A model generated the notes under the pieces. It ran no database searches. It saw only the letters and a program-made list of their open reading frames with translations, and had not been told where the DNA came from. A stretch of 40,682 bases of DNA from JBDLID01 sp039715055 (GTDB lineage: Bacteria; Desulfobacterota; Desulfobulbia; Desulfobulbales; Desulfocapsaceae): the NCBI GenBank assembly GCA_039715055.1, contig JBDLID010000011.1, forward strand, positions 1 through 40,682. The letters run 5' to 3'. Within the stretch, counting starts at the first letter, position 1, and the number at the start of each line of letters is the position of its first letter. Of this stretch, positions 33,429 to 40,682 are shown in pieces. Position numbers and translations under genes: made by a program.

Positions 33429-35122
33429 TCCTCAACCTTCTTCCTGGCTCCGGTAAGGACCCGGTCAACCGCCCGGGCTTCTTCCATCCTGCGGCTGAGA
33501 AAATCATCGGTCATGAACTCCCTGTTGTCCTCCATCAGGTCGCAGAGGGCGTTAATTTCCTGCTTTTCAGCCAGGTCGATTATCTTGAGCAGGTTTTCGG
33601 CAAATGATCTGACGATTTTACGCCCGTCGCCGCCGGTGGCCATGATTTCGGCGTAGGTCCTGTGATTCTGGTTATGGACCCTTGCCATTGCAAGAATTCC
33701 GTACAGCGATGTCAGGGTGGAGTGACTGCCGATATCACGGCAATCGATACCGTGCTCCTTGAGTGACATGGCCATGGCCACGGAGATGGTGGTTGGCAGC
33801 TTCTGGCCCACTCCCATGAGAAGGTCGTGTTCGCTGGGGCTGTCGTTGAAGATGTCGGCACCGTGTTTGTATAAGAATGCTTCGAACTCGGAGCAGAAAG
33901 AACCGCTTCGCAGGGTGCGGACCACGGCGGCGTTTTTGTCCTTCATGGAGACAGCCTGCGGACCCCACAGGTTATGAACCAGCATCAGCTCAACACCTTC
34001 ACTGGTGATCTCTTCGGCGGTATTCAAGGTGTTTTCGGATTCACCGGCGAGCAGGATCAGGGCCTGGCCGTCACGCATCAGGTGGCCGTATTGGCGGATG
34101 GTGTCCGAGGTGACGGAGATTGGCACACAGATGATGACCACATCGACCTGGGGAATCATCTCCTCCGGTCGAAGAGTGGTGGAGCGACCCGTCATCATGG
34201 TGCGGTAGCCTTCGCTTTCAAGGCGGTCAGCAAACCAGCCGCTCATGTCACCTGTACCGATAAAGCCAAACGACTTGATCTTTTTGACCCGCATGTCAAC
34301 TCTTGGAAAAGAGCCGAGCAGTTTGAGGCTGTCGCTTTGCTGGATGACCCTTGTTTCTATGGCCTTGAGCGCTGCGGCCACCTGCGGGTCTCCAACATGC
34401 CCTTCAACTTCGAGGTAAATCTGCAGTTTCTGGGTTTTTATATCGTTTTCAGAACGCAGGTCGAGGATATTGACACCGCGGTCGGTCAACTCACTGAGCA
34501 TATCGACAAGCATGCCCACTCTGTCTTCAAGAGGGCGGGTAATAACAGCGGTGGCATCATAGCCGGTGGGACTTGAGAGGTTGGCTCCGAGGATGGCGTA
34601 GCGGGTGCGATTGTGGGGAACGACCTCTCTTGCCAGCAGTTTGAGACCGTGGTTGTTGAGGAACTCTTCGGTATCGAGCAGGCCGTAATCGGTTCGATTG
34701 GAGGTCTTGATATCCTCCAGTGCCAACTCGATGTCGTGGACTGCCATGAGCGTCGCCTGGGGATAGTTTGCAGCGATATAATCCTCACACTGCTTGAAGA
34801 CGGAACCACGCCCGACCAGGACCCTTATCTTATCACTGTCATCCCGGTCTTTAAGGCATCCCAATGAGAGGTGAATGGGCTGAACAATTGAATCGATCCA
34901 GTAGCCGTGTTCGAGCTGCTCCATGAGCCGGAAATACTCTTTATTTTCACCTTCACGGGTGTTGAAGATGGGCAGCAGAGCATAGTCGCATTCCTCGCTG
35001 ACAAAGGCGTTGATGATCTCGGGGATCGTATAATAGCGTTTGATCTCGGATTCAGGCGAATATTGTCGTGCGGCCTGGCAGCTGTCAGATCCTTCGGGAC
35101 CCAGGGTGGCGATGCTGATCAT
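33425..35122 (-). CDS. tyrA: Fusion of prephenate dehydratase-like domain, ACT domain and prephenate dehydrogenase
   Basis: This 565-aa enzyme joins both arms of phenylalanine and tyrosine synthesis. Residues 1-180 look like prephenate dehydratase, with GPEGSDSCQAA near the N-terminus and the catalytic NRTRYAILG (171-179). The usual VPIENS motif is LPIFNT (50-55), so the dehydratase site is altered. An ACT domain (about 191-270, RPLEDRVGMLVDML) should bind aromatic amino acids. Residues 283-560 are prephenate dehydrogenase, with the NAD-binding GFIGTGDMSGWFA (286-298), ICVPISVTSDT and HNLWGPQ (383-389, catalytic His). No chorismate mutase domain is seen. The ATG at 35122 lacks a strong ribosome binding site. 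A 41-codon membrane-peptide gene overlaps the stop. It is divergent from the helicase gene. Aromatic feedback through ACT is likely. Confidence 0.85.
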   Translation of the reverse strand: MISIATLGPEGSDSCQAARQYSPESEIKRYYTIPEIINAFVSEECDYALLPIFNTREGENKEYFRLMEQLEHGYWIDSIVQPIHLSLGCLKDRDDSDKIRVLVGRGSVFKQCEDYIAANYPQATLMAVHDIELALEDIKTSNRTDYGLLDTEEFLNNHGLKLLAREVVPHNRTRYAILGANLSSPTGYDATAVITRPLEDRVGMLVDMLSELTDRGVNILDLRSENDIKTQKLQIYLEVEGHVGDPQVAAALKAIETRVIQQSDSLKLLGSFPRVDMRVKKIKSFGFIGTGDMSGWFADRLESEGYRTMMTGRSTTLRPEEMIPQVDVVIICVPISVTSDTIRQYGHLMRDGQALILLAGESENTLNTAEEITSEGVELMLVHNLWGPQAVSMKDKNAAVVRTLRSGSFCSEFEAFLYKHGADIFNDSPSEHDLLMGVGQKLPTTISVAMAMSLKEHGIDCRDIGSHSTLTSLYGILAMARVHNQNHRTYAEIMATGGDGRKIVRSFAENLLKIIDLAEKQEINALCDLMEDNREFMTDDFLSRRMEEARAVDRVLTGARKKVEE

Positions 35123-35363
35123 TATCTGTAAATCGTGGTTAAGTGGAGCAGCTCAGCAGCAAAATTGATTTGTCCCGGAGAATAGGTCAAAGGTCGAACA
35201 TGGTGTTGAACTTTTCGCGGGTGATTTGCCGATAGTCTTTGGCTACCTTGAATATCGTTGGTATTCTACTGTTTCCGGTCAAATAGTGACCTGATGCCGA
35301 TGAGGTAACTGGACCATCTCTACGGCGCCAACAAGGTATACACTTTTTAAGGACTTGTCAAAA

Positions 35364-38300
35364 TTGAATCATCGGGCAGCAGATATAAATGAATACATCC
35401 GTGCTCTCAAGGGTTCTGATACCTTCGGGCCGCAGGTGGTTCATCACAGAAAATTTGATTCCCGCAAAGCGCAGTTGAAAGAGGTCGATCCGCAACTGCC
35501 GGCCCCCTTGCACCGCGCGCTTGCCGATTTCAACATTACCTCCCTCTACTCCCACCAGGCCGAAGCCATCAAATGCGTTCGGGCAGGCGAGGATTTACTG
35601 GCAGCAACTCCCACGGCATCCGGTAAGTCGATGATCTACAATCTGCCGGTGCTTGCCGAACGGATCGAGAATCCTGAGGCAAAGGCGCTCTACCTCTTTC
35701 CGCTTAAGGCGCTGGCAAGAGACCAGCTTCGGGTTGTTAATTATTATGAACCCTATATTGATCAAAGCGGCCCACAACTGGCCGCAGTTTATGACGGTGA
35801 TACCTCGTCCTACCAGCGCAGGAAAATCAGAGACAATCCACCCTCGATCATGATCACCAACCCTGATATGCTCCACCTCTCCTTTCTGCCTTATCATGAG
35901 CGATGGAGCCGGTTCTTCCGCAATTTGACCCATGTTGTGATTGATGAGGTTCACACCTATCGCGGGATTTTCGGTTCGCATATGGCCTGGGTCATACGTC
36001 GCCTGATCCGGCTGGCTGCCCATTACGGTGCCAGCCCCCGCTTTATTCTTCTTTCCGCAACCATTGGTAATCCGGCGGAACTTGGCAAGTCTCTCCTCGG
36101 GCGCGAGGTGACTCTTGTTGAACAGAGCGGTGCCCCGGTGGCAGAAAAGGACATCGTATTCTTCAATCCGTTTGAAAGCGGTGGTTCTGCAGCCTGCAAA
36201 CTTCTCGAGGCTGCCATAAAAAGAGGACTGCGCACCATTGTCTACACTCAGTCGAGAAAGATGACTGAACTGATCACCATGTGGACCCGGCCCCGCCTCG
36301 GTGAATTGGCAGACAGGCTCAGTTCGTACCGGGCAGGGTTCCTTGCCGATGAGCGGCGGGATATCGAATCGCGGCTGGCAACAGGGGAGCTGCTGGCAGT
36401 GATCTCCACATCGGCCCTTGAGCTCGGCATCGACATCGGCGATCTCGATCTCTGTCTGCTGGTCGGTTATCCCGGTTCAATCATGGCCTCAAGGCAGCGT
36501 GGCGGGCGAGTAGGGCGCGGGATGCAGCCTTCTGCGGTGATCCTTATCGCCCAGGAGGACAGCCTTGACCAGCATTTTATGCGCCACCCTGATGACTTTT
36601 TTAAGCGATCGGTTGAGGCGGCGGTTCTCAATCCGGAAAATGAGATCATCATGGATCAGCACCTGCACTGCGCTGCCGCCGAACTGCCTCTTGTGATCGG
36701 TGAAGAACTGCTGGCAGATGGTGGAGTGATGCAAAGCATCGGGCGATTGAGCTCCAGGGGGGTGCTGCTCCAGGGGGCAGACGGCAGTCAATGGTTCTCC
36801 ACACGCAAATACCCCCAGCGCCAGGTCGGACTCAGAGGCGGTTCACAGCAGCTGACCATTATAAACCGGGAGGATGGGGTAGTTATCGGTGAGGTCGGTG
36901 CAGGCAGGGCGCTTCATGAATGTCACCCCGGGGCTGTCTATCTGCATCATAGTCGAATGTGGCTCATCGAGGACCTAGACCTGGTTGGACACGAGGTTGT
37001 GGCAACGCATCATAAAGGTTCTTATTATACCAGGCCGCTCAGTGAAAAAGAGACTGAAATTCTCGAAGTTCAGGCGGTCAGGGAGTTCTACGGCTGCAGG
37101 GTCAGCTTCGGCAGGCTCAAGGTGAGGGAGCGGGTCATATCTTTCCAGAAGAGAAACCAGGGGAGTAACAAACTGATCGCCACCATGGTCCTTGATCTTC
37201 CCGAGCAGATTTTTGAAACTGAGGGGCTCTGGATCGAGATTCCCAAGAGGATTCAGGAAAAGCTGGAAAAAGAGATGTTCCACTTCATGGGGGCGATTCA
37301 TGCCATGGAGCATACCATGATCGGGCTGATTCCCCTGTTGGTGTTGTGTGACCGCAATGATATCGGCGGTATTTCCTGTCCTGTTCATGCCCAGACTTCA
37401 GAGGCCGCTGTCTTTATCTATGACGGTCATCCAGGTGGTGTCGGGCTTTGCCGGGAGGGTTATGAGAAGTTTGACAGCCTCCTGCGCAAGAGCCGGGAGA
37501 CCGTTCACGACTGCTCCTGTGAGCTCGGCTGTCCCTCCTGTGTCCACTCACCAAAATGCGGTTCAGGAAATAGACCTATTGACAAGGCTGCCTGCCTGAA
37601 TCTATTCGATCTGATTCTGGAAAATGGTGACAGCGAGGGACCGCAACGAGACATCATCCAGTCCATGCCCGATATTAAACATGACAGTAAGGCGGATACA
37701 GTAAATGAGCAGTTCAAACTCCCCAAACGGTATGGTGTCTTTGATCTTGAAACCATGCGGTCAGCCGCTGAAGTCGGTGGCTGGCACCGTGCGGCAGAAA
37801 TGGGGATGTCCATCGGTGTCGTTTATGACGGTGGCCAGGATCGTTTTGCTGTCTACCGTGAGGACCAGGCTGCTCAGTTGATAGATCATCTGGAGCGGTT
37901 GGACCTTGTGGTCGGTTTTAATAATATCCGCTTTGACAACCAGGTCCTGTCCGCCTATACCGCCAAATCCCTCCACCTTCTTCCAAACCTCGATCTGCTT
38001 GACCTTATTAAAAACCGGCTCGGCTACAGGCTGAGCCTTGACCGGCTGGCCCAATGTACCCTGGAAAAAGAAAAATCGGCTGACGGTCTCCAGGCATTGC
38101 AGTGGTACAGGGAGGGCAGGATGGACCTGATTATCGATTACTGTCGCAGAGACGTGGCAATCACCCGCGATCTTTTTCTTTACGGACTGAAAAACGGCTA
38201 CTTGCTGTTTTTTAACAAGGCCGGTAAAAAAGTGCGGCTGCCGCTGGATCTCAAGCAGGCCGTGTCACAGATAGTGGCAAAGAAGAGTGGACAGCGCTGA
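35364..38300 (+). CDS. mrfA: MrfA-like DNA helicase fused to an MrfB-like DEDD exonuclease domain
   Basis: This protein of about 978 residues unites two functions. The helicase part has superfamily 2 motifs TPTASGK (82-88), DEVH (194-197), SAT (231-233) and QRGGRVGR (378-385). A DUF1998-like region with the four-cysteine zinc motif of MrfA/YprA follows (CSCELGCPSC...KC, C719-C732). From about 788 there is a DEDD exonuclease fold: FDLET (D794, E796), GFNNIRFDN (D858) and YCRRD (Y926, D930), which also gives the DEDDy pattern. In Bacillus subtilis these are two proteins, MrfA and MrfB, which act together in mitomycin-lesion repair. I chose TTG at 35364 because AAGGA lies 10 bases before it; TTG at 35355 is 1 base from that site. 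It is divergent from the prephenate gene and ends near a terminator. Confidence 0.92.
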   Translation: MNHRAADINEYIRALKGSDTFGPQVVHHRKFDSRKAQLKEVDPQLPAPLHRALADFNITSLYSHQAEAIKCVRAGEDLLAATPTASGKSMIYNLPVLAERIENPEAKALYLFPLKALARDQLRVVNYYEPYIDQSGPQLAAVYDGDTSSYQRRKIRDNPPSIMITNPDMLHLSFLPYHERWSRFFRNLTHVVIDEVHTYRGIFGSHMAWVIRRLIRLAAHYGASPRFILLSATIGNPAELGKSLLGREVTLVEQSGAPVAEKDIVFFNPFESGGSAACKLLEAAIKRGLRTIVYTQSRKMTELITMWTRPRLGELADRLSSYRAGFLADERRDIESRLATGELLAVISTSALELGIDIGDLDLCLLVGYPGSIMASRQRGGRVGRGMQPSAVILIAQEDSLDQHFMRHPDDFFKRSVEAAVLNPENEIIMDQHLHCAAAELPLVIGEELLADGGVMQSIGRLSSRGVLLQGADGSQWFSTRKYPQRQVGLRGGSQQLTIINREDGVVIGEVGAGRALHECHPGAVYLHHSRMWLIEDLDLVGHEVVATHHKGSYYTRPLSEKETEILEVQAVREFYGCRVSFGRLKVRERVISFQKRNQGSNKLIATMVLDLPEQIFETEGLWIEIPKRIQEKLEKEMFHFMGAIHAMEHTMIGLIPLLVLCDRNDIGGISCPVHAQTSEAAVFIYDGHPGGVGLCREGYEKFDSLLRKSRETVHDCSCELGCPSCVHSPKCGSGNRPIDKAACLNLFDLILENGDSEGPQRDIIQSMPDIKHDSKADTVNEQFKLPKRYGVFDLETMRSAAEVGGWHRAAEMGMSIGVVYDGGQDRFAVYREDQAAQLIDHLERLDLVVGFNNIRFDNQVLSAYTAKSLHLLPNLDLLDLIKNRLGYRLSLDRLAQCTLEKEKSADGLQALQWYREGRMDLIIDYCRRDVAITRDLFLYGLKNGYLLFFNKAGKKVRLPLDLKQAVSQIVAKKSGQR

Positions 38301-38361
38301 GCATCGACAGCCGATCAGGCTGACTCGATGTTTGTAAAAATCAATTTTACAATGTGGCCGG

Positions 38362-38402
38362 AAATAAAAACAGGGCAGAGAGGCTCAGCCTCCATGCCCT
38401 GT
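38362..38402 (-). terminator. Rho-independent terminator of the SH3 gene
   Basis: On the minus strand a stem ACAGGGCA (38402-38395) / TGCCCTGT (38377-38370), with an inner GAGGC/GCCTC stem, is followed by a T-rich tract (38370-38362). It sits about 25 bases after the SH3 gene stop. It could also stop helicase transcripts on the plus strand as a hairpin, but there is no T-run on that side. Confidence 0.75.
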
Positions 38403-38427
38403 CGAGGATGGTGTGGTGATGACGGTC

Positions 38428-38892
38428 TCAGGGCCAGAGAAGCGGTTGATAGACCCAGCCGACAGTACCCCGGCTGTGCTTGACCTTGACCCACTTTCCT
38501 TTTTTACTGAGGCGGGTGAGCACAACACCCCTCTCCACATTGGCGATGATGTTATTGCCGGTGCTGGGGCCCGAGCGCATGTTGATAGTGCTTTGCGAGT
38601 TGACGATCACCGTGTTGCCTGGTTTGACGAGTGAGGCATAGATCCAGCCTGTATCTCCCTCAAAATCGGTGACCTTTAACCATTTTCCCTTTTTGTTAAG
38701 CACCTTGAGAGGATATCCTTGAAATACCTCCATGTAAACAGCGGAGTCGGTGGACGGACCGATGCGGATATTGACGCCGTCTTTGGTCACACTTACCGTT
38801 TCCGCCCAGGCCGTATGACTGACAAGGGTAAGGCAAAGAGAGACAATGAATAAAAAGGAAAATCTGATCAGTGGTGTCTTTATCGCGGTCAT
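38428..38892 (-). CDS. Periplasmic protein with two bacterial SH3 domains
   Basis: This 154-aa protein has a signal peptide (about 1-30, KTPLIRFSFLFIVSLC... ending in AWA) and two SH3b repeats, at about 33-90 and 95-152. Each has the NIRxGPSTD / NMRSGPSTG motif and a GKWxKV strand; the second ends GWVYQPLLWP. SH3b domains bind peptidoglycan or proteins, so it is likely a cell-wall or envelope protein. There is no catalytic domain. It is transcribed alone, with a clear terminator after it. Its start has only a weak ribosome binding site. Confidence 0.88.
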   Translation of the reverse strand: MTAIKTPLIRFSFLFIVSLCLTLVSHTAWAETVSVTKDGVNIRIGPSTDSAVYMEVFQGYPLKVLNKKGKWLKVTDFEGDTGWIYASLVKPGNTVIVNSQSTINMRSGPSTGNNIIANVERGVVLTRLSKKGKWVKVKHSRGTVGWVYQPLLWP

Positions 38893-39052
38893 AGGGGGTC
38901 ACTTTCAAGATCAAGAGTTGATTTAATCAAAAATATTGCAAGAATATATAGCATTAAAGTCTGTTGAAGTCAAACCGCAAACAACAAGGTTTTGAAAGAT
39001 CTTTTTGGGCGGAGATAGTGTAAAATCAATGGATTGTGCACAGGGACAAGAT

Positions 39053-39844
39053 ATGAAACAGATTGTTTTGAAAGCAGGCAGAATCATAAAGAATTTCCTG
39101 GCAGTTTATGGGGGAGCGGTTGTCTTTGTTCTGGTCGTTCTCCAGCTTGGTGTTTTTCCCGCTGAAATGAATGGGATGACCGTCGAGGGATTAAAGGAAC
39201 AGGCTCGTCGCAGCTATATGGGGCAGGGGGGACCCAGGAATTTAAGCGAAGCCTATGAGCTGTATCTCCAGGCGGCAATGCTTGGAGATGTGGAGTCGGC
39301 ATTTATTGTCGGAGGGATGTATTTCAAAGGCCAGGGAGTCGTAAAAGACGAGGGAGAAGCCTTCAGATGGCTTTACAAAGCTGCAGAGGCTGGGAAATCC
39401 AGTGTGGAATCACAGCGTCTTCTGGGCCGTTTTTTTCTCTCTGGGGCAAACGTGCCGGTCAACTATCAGAAAGCTGTTCACTACCTGAGAATGGCGGCAA
39501 TGGATGGCGATGCACAGGCCCAGAGCGAACTGGCCTATCTTTATTATATCGGCAGAGGCGTTGGGCAGAATTTCAAAGAGGCTTTTTCCTGGTTTGAACG
39601 GTCTGCCCGCCAGGGCTGGTCTGTTGCCCAGTACAATATCGGCAGAATGTATTATGACGGCCAGGGCGTCAGTAAGGTCGATCTTGTCCGTTCTTATGCC
39701 TGGTTCAGCCTGGCCGCTTCAGCCGGTAATACTGATGCCCGGACGGCAAAGGAATTTCTCGAGAAACAGTTGAGCCCGGAGGACCTGGCCAAGGCACAGG
39801 ATTTGTCAACAGAACTGTTTGCAGAAATTTCCAGGGAGCGTTGA
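39053..39844 (+). CDS. Sel1-repeat (TPR-like) protein with N-terminal membrane anchor
   Basis: This protein of about 263 residues has one hydrophobic segment near the N-terminus (about 16-38) and then Sel1-type repeats such as AYELYLQAAMLGDVESAFIVGGMYFKGQGV, AFRWLYKAAEAG and AVHYLRMAAMDGDAQAQSELAYLYYIGRGV. About five repeats run to the C-terminus. Sel1 repeats mediate protein contacts, often in envelope or signalling complexes. I use the ATG at 39053; longer frames from TTG at 39005 or ATG at 39029 lack a better ribosome binding site. It is divergent from the SH3 gene, with which it may share envelope functions, and converges on the kinase fragment at the window end. Confidence 0.85.
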   Translation: MKQIVLKAGRIIKNFLAVYGGAVVFVLVVLQLGVFPAEMNGMTVEGLKEQARRSYMGQGGPRNLSEAYELYLQAAMLGDVESAFIVGGMYFKGQGVVKDEGEAFRWLYKAAEAGKSSVESQRLLGRFFLSGANVPVNYQKAVHYLRMAAMDGDAQAQSELAYLYYIGRGVGQNFKEAFSWFERSARQGWSVAQYNIGRMYYDGQGVSKVDLVRSYAWFSLAASAGNTDARTAKEFLEKQLSPEDLAKAQDLSTELFAEISRER

Positions 39845-39917
39845 GCACCTGCTTGAATTTTGTAATACGGTGAATGACACCAGATCGGCCTCAGCAAGCA
39901 GCCGGCTGGAAGAAAGA

Positions 39918-40682
39918 TCACCTTCTGACTGGTGGCTCTTTTCGCTTTGGTATAGTGAAGTGAAACCGGTTGGTGTCGGGAGAAATGGATTCTGCCCAGA
40001 TTGAGCCGTTATGATCGGAAATTATCTCCCTGCAGATTGCCAGCCCGAGTCCGGTTCCGCCGGCACCTGTCTTGGTTTTGGACGACTGGATGAACTTGTC
40101 AAAGATTGACCCTAGCTCCTGTTCAGGAATTGGGCTGCCCTGGTTTTGAACTGTCACCTGGAGCACGGCTGTACCATCACCACCAGCTGTCTTTTGACAG
40201 GTGATGGAAATGGTTGAAGAGGAAGTGGCAAATTTGATTGCATTTGAGAGCAGGTTGCGTACAACCTGGCTGATTTTTTCACCGTCAAAAATGGCCTGGC
40301 TATCACCTGGTGATTCCAGTGTGGTGACGGTGATATCTTTTTCAGCAGCAAGGGGGGTAAGCTCGCTGATTACCTGGTTGATTCTCAGACCAAGATCACC
40401 ACGGTTAAAGGAATAGACACTTTTTCCCGCTTCAAGTTTTGAAAGGTCGAGGAGGTCGTTTAGCAGAACAAGCAGCCGGTCACCGCTCTGTTCAATGGAT
40501 GTGAAATAGTGGTCCAGTTTTTTAAGCGGCACCATGTGACACCGTTTGTGACCGAACCTGGCATAACTGAGAATGCCGTGCATTGGGGTCCGCAGCTCGT
40601 GGGAAATATTGGCGAGAAACTCAGATTTGGCCTGGTTGGCCTTCTGGGCCTCAAGAAGTGCCATTTTCTGTGCAGTAATATC
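39918..40682 (-). CDS. Histidine kinase, C-terminal part (HisKA-HATPase), cut by window edge
   Basis: The frame stays open to the last base of the window, with DITAQK before the first Met, the typical end of a PAS domain. The visible part has HisKA with the phosphorylated His in ISHELRTPMHG and an HATPase with RNLLSNAIKFA (N-box), an altered G1 box (NQGSPIP) and GTGLGLA (G2 box). It ends in a basic tail (KRKEPPVRR) with no receiver. The first part of the protein lies beyond the right edge, so sensor domains are unknown. It converges on the Sel1 gene with a 73-base gap. Confidence 0.93.
   Translation of the reverse strand, partial: DITAQKMALLEAQKANQAKSEFLANISHELRTPMHGILSYARFGHKRCHMVPLKKLDHYFTSIEQSGDRLLVLLNDLLDLSKLEAGKSVYSFNRGDLGLRINQVISELTPLAAEKDITVTTLESPGDSQAIFDGEKISQVVRNLLSNAIKFATSSSTISITCQKTAGGDGTAVLQVTVQNQGSPIPEQELGSIFDKFIQSSKTKTGAGGTGLGLAICREIISDHNGSIWAESISPDTNRFHFTIPKRKEPPVRR

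Noticed and set aside
33974..34576. 200-codon plus-strand frame opposite the prephenate fusion gene
   Set aside because: The minus strand encodes recognisable enzyme motifs over this span; the opposite frame has none.
1..40682. CRISPR array, prophage or plasmid genes
   Set aside because: No regularly spaced direct repeats, phage structural genes, recombinases or replication genes were seen on either strand.

Overview
The window looks like a chromosomal stretch of a mesophilic Desulfobacterota bacterium, probably close to the Desulfobulbales. This is inferred from the many large PAS/CHASE/hybrid histidine kinases, the Cys-rich C-terminal motif typical of deltaproteobacterial response regulators, the gene families present and moderate GC. 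No 16S rRNA or other decisive marker is present. I see no phage, insertion sequence, CRISPR array or plasmid gene.

Layout. (1) 253-3945, minus strand: a phosphate module with a Na+/Pi cotransporter carrying a PhoU-like tail, a DHH/DHHA2 exopolyphosphatase-like phosphoesterase, and a 210-residue protein that I tentatively read as a CYTH/triphosphate-tunnel fold. (2) 4387-9421: a LysR regulator, a secreted caspase-like protease with PEGA and DUF1566-like C-terminal modules, a Tat-type metallophosphoesterase, and a periplasmic solute-binding protein. Two almost identical dyads (TTAAGG-N3-CCTTAA) lie in front of the LysR gene and the phosphoesterase gene. (3) 9893-18576: a six-gene signalling operon with a 1360-aa triple-receiver hybrid kinase, CheR, CheB, a receiver-kinase, a single-domain receiver and a REC-PAS-kinase. 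There is no CheA, CheW or chemoreceptor here. (4) 18656-24441: oligoendopeptidase F on the minus strand, then a plus-strand group of a HEAT/cyclic-nucleotide/PilZ protein, a tRNA-dihydrouridine synthase and a phasin-like small protein. (5) 24841-28986: a CHASE kinase with five PAS domains and its response regulator, closed by a strong bidirectional terminator shared with a convergent tRNA-His gene. (6) 29345-32444: a solute-binding protein plus hybrid kinase pair. (7) 32524-38300: a double zinc-ribbon protein, a previously hidden 41-codon membrane peptide gene coupled to a prephenate dehydratase/ACT/prephenate dehydrogenase fusion, and a divergent helicase-exonuclease fusion that combines the domains of MrfA and MrfB. 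(8) 38428-end: a double-SH3 periplasmic protein, a Sel1-repeat protein, and the C-terminal part of a histidine kinase cut by the window edge.

The main points for follow-up are the MrfA-MrfB-type fusion, the orphan CheR/CheB kinase cluster, the phosphate module with a candidate new triphosphate-tunnel member, the shared promoter dyads, the G9A7 tract inside a sensor kinase, and the unannotated small membrane protein.
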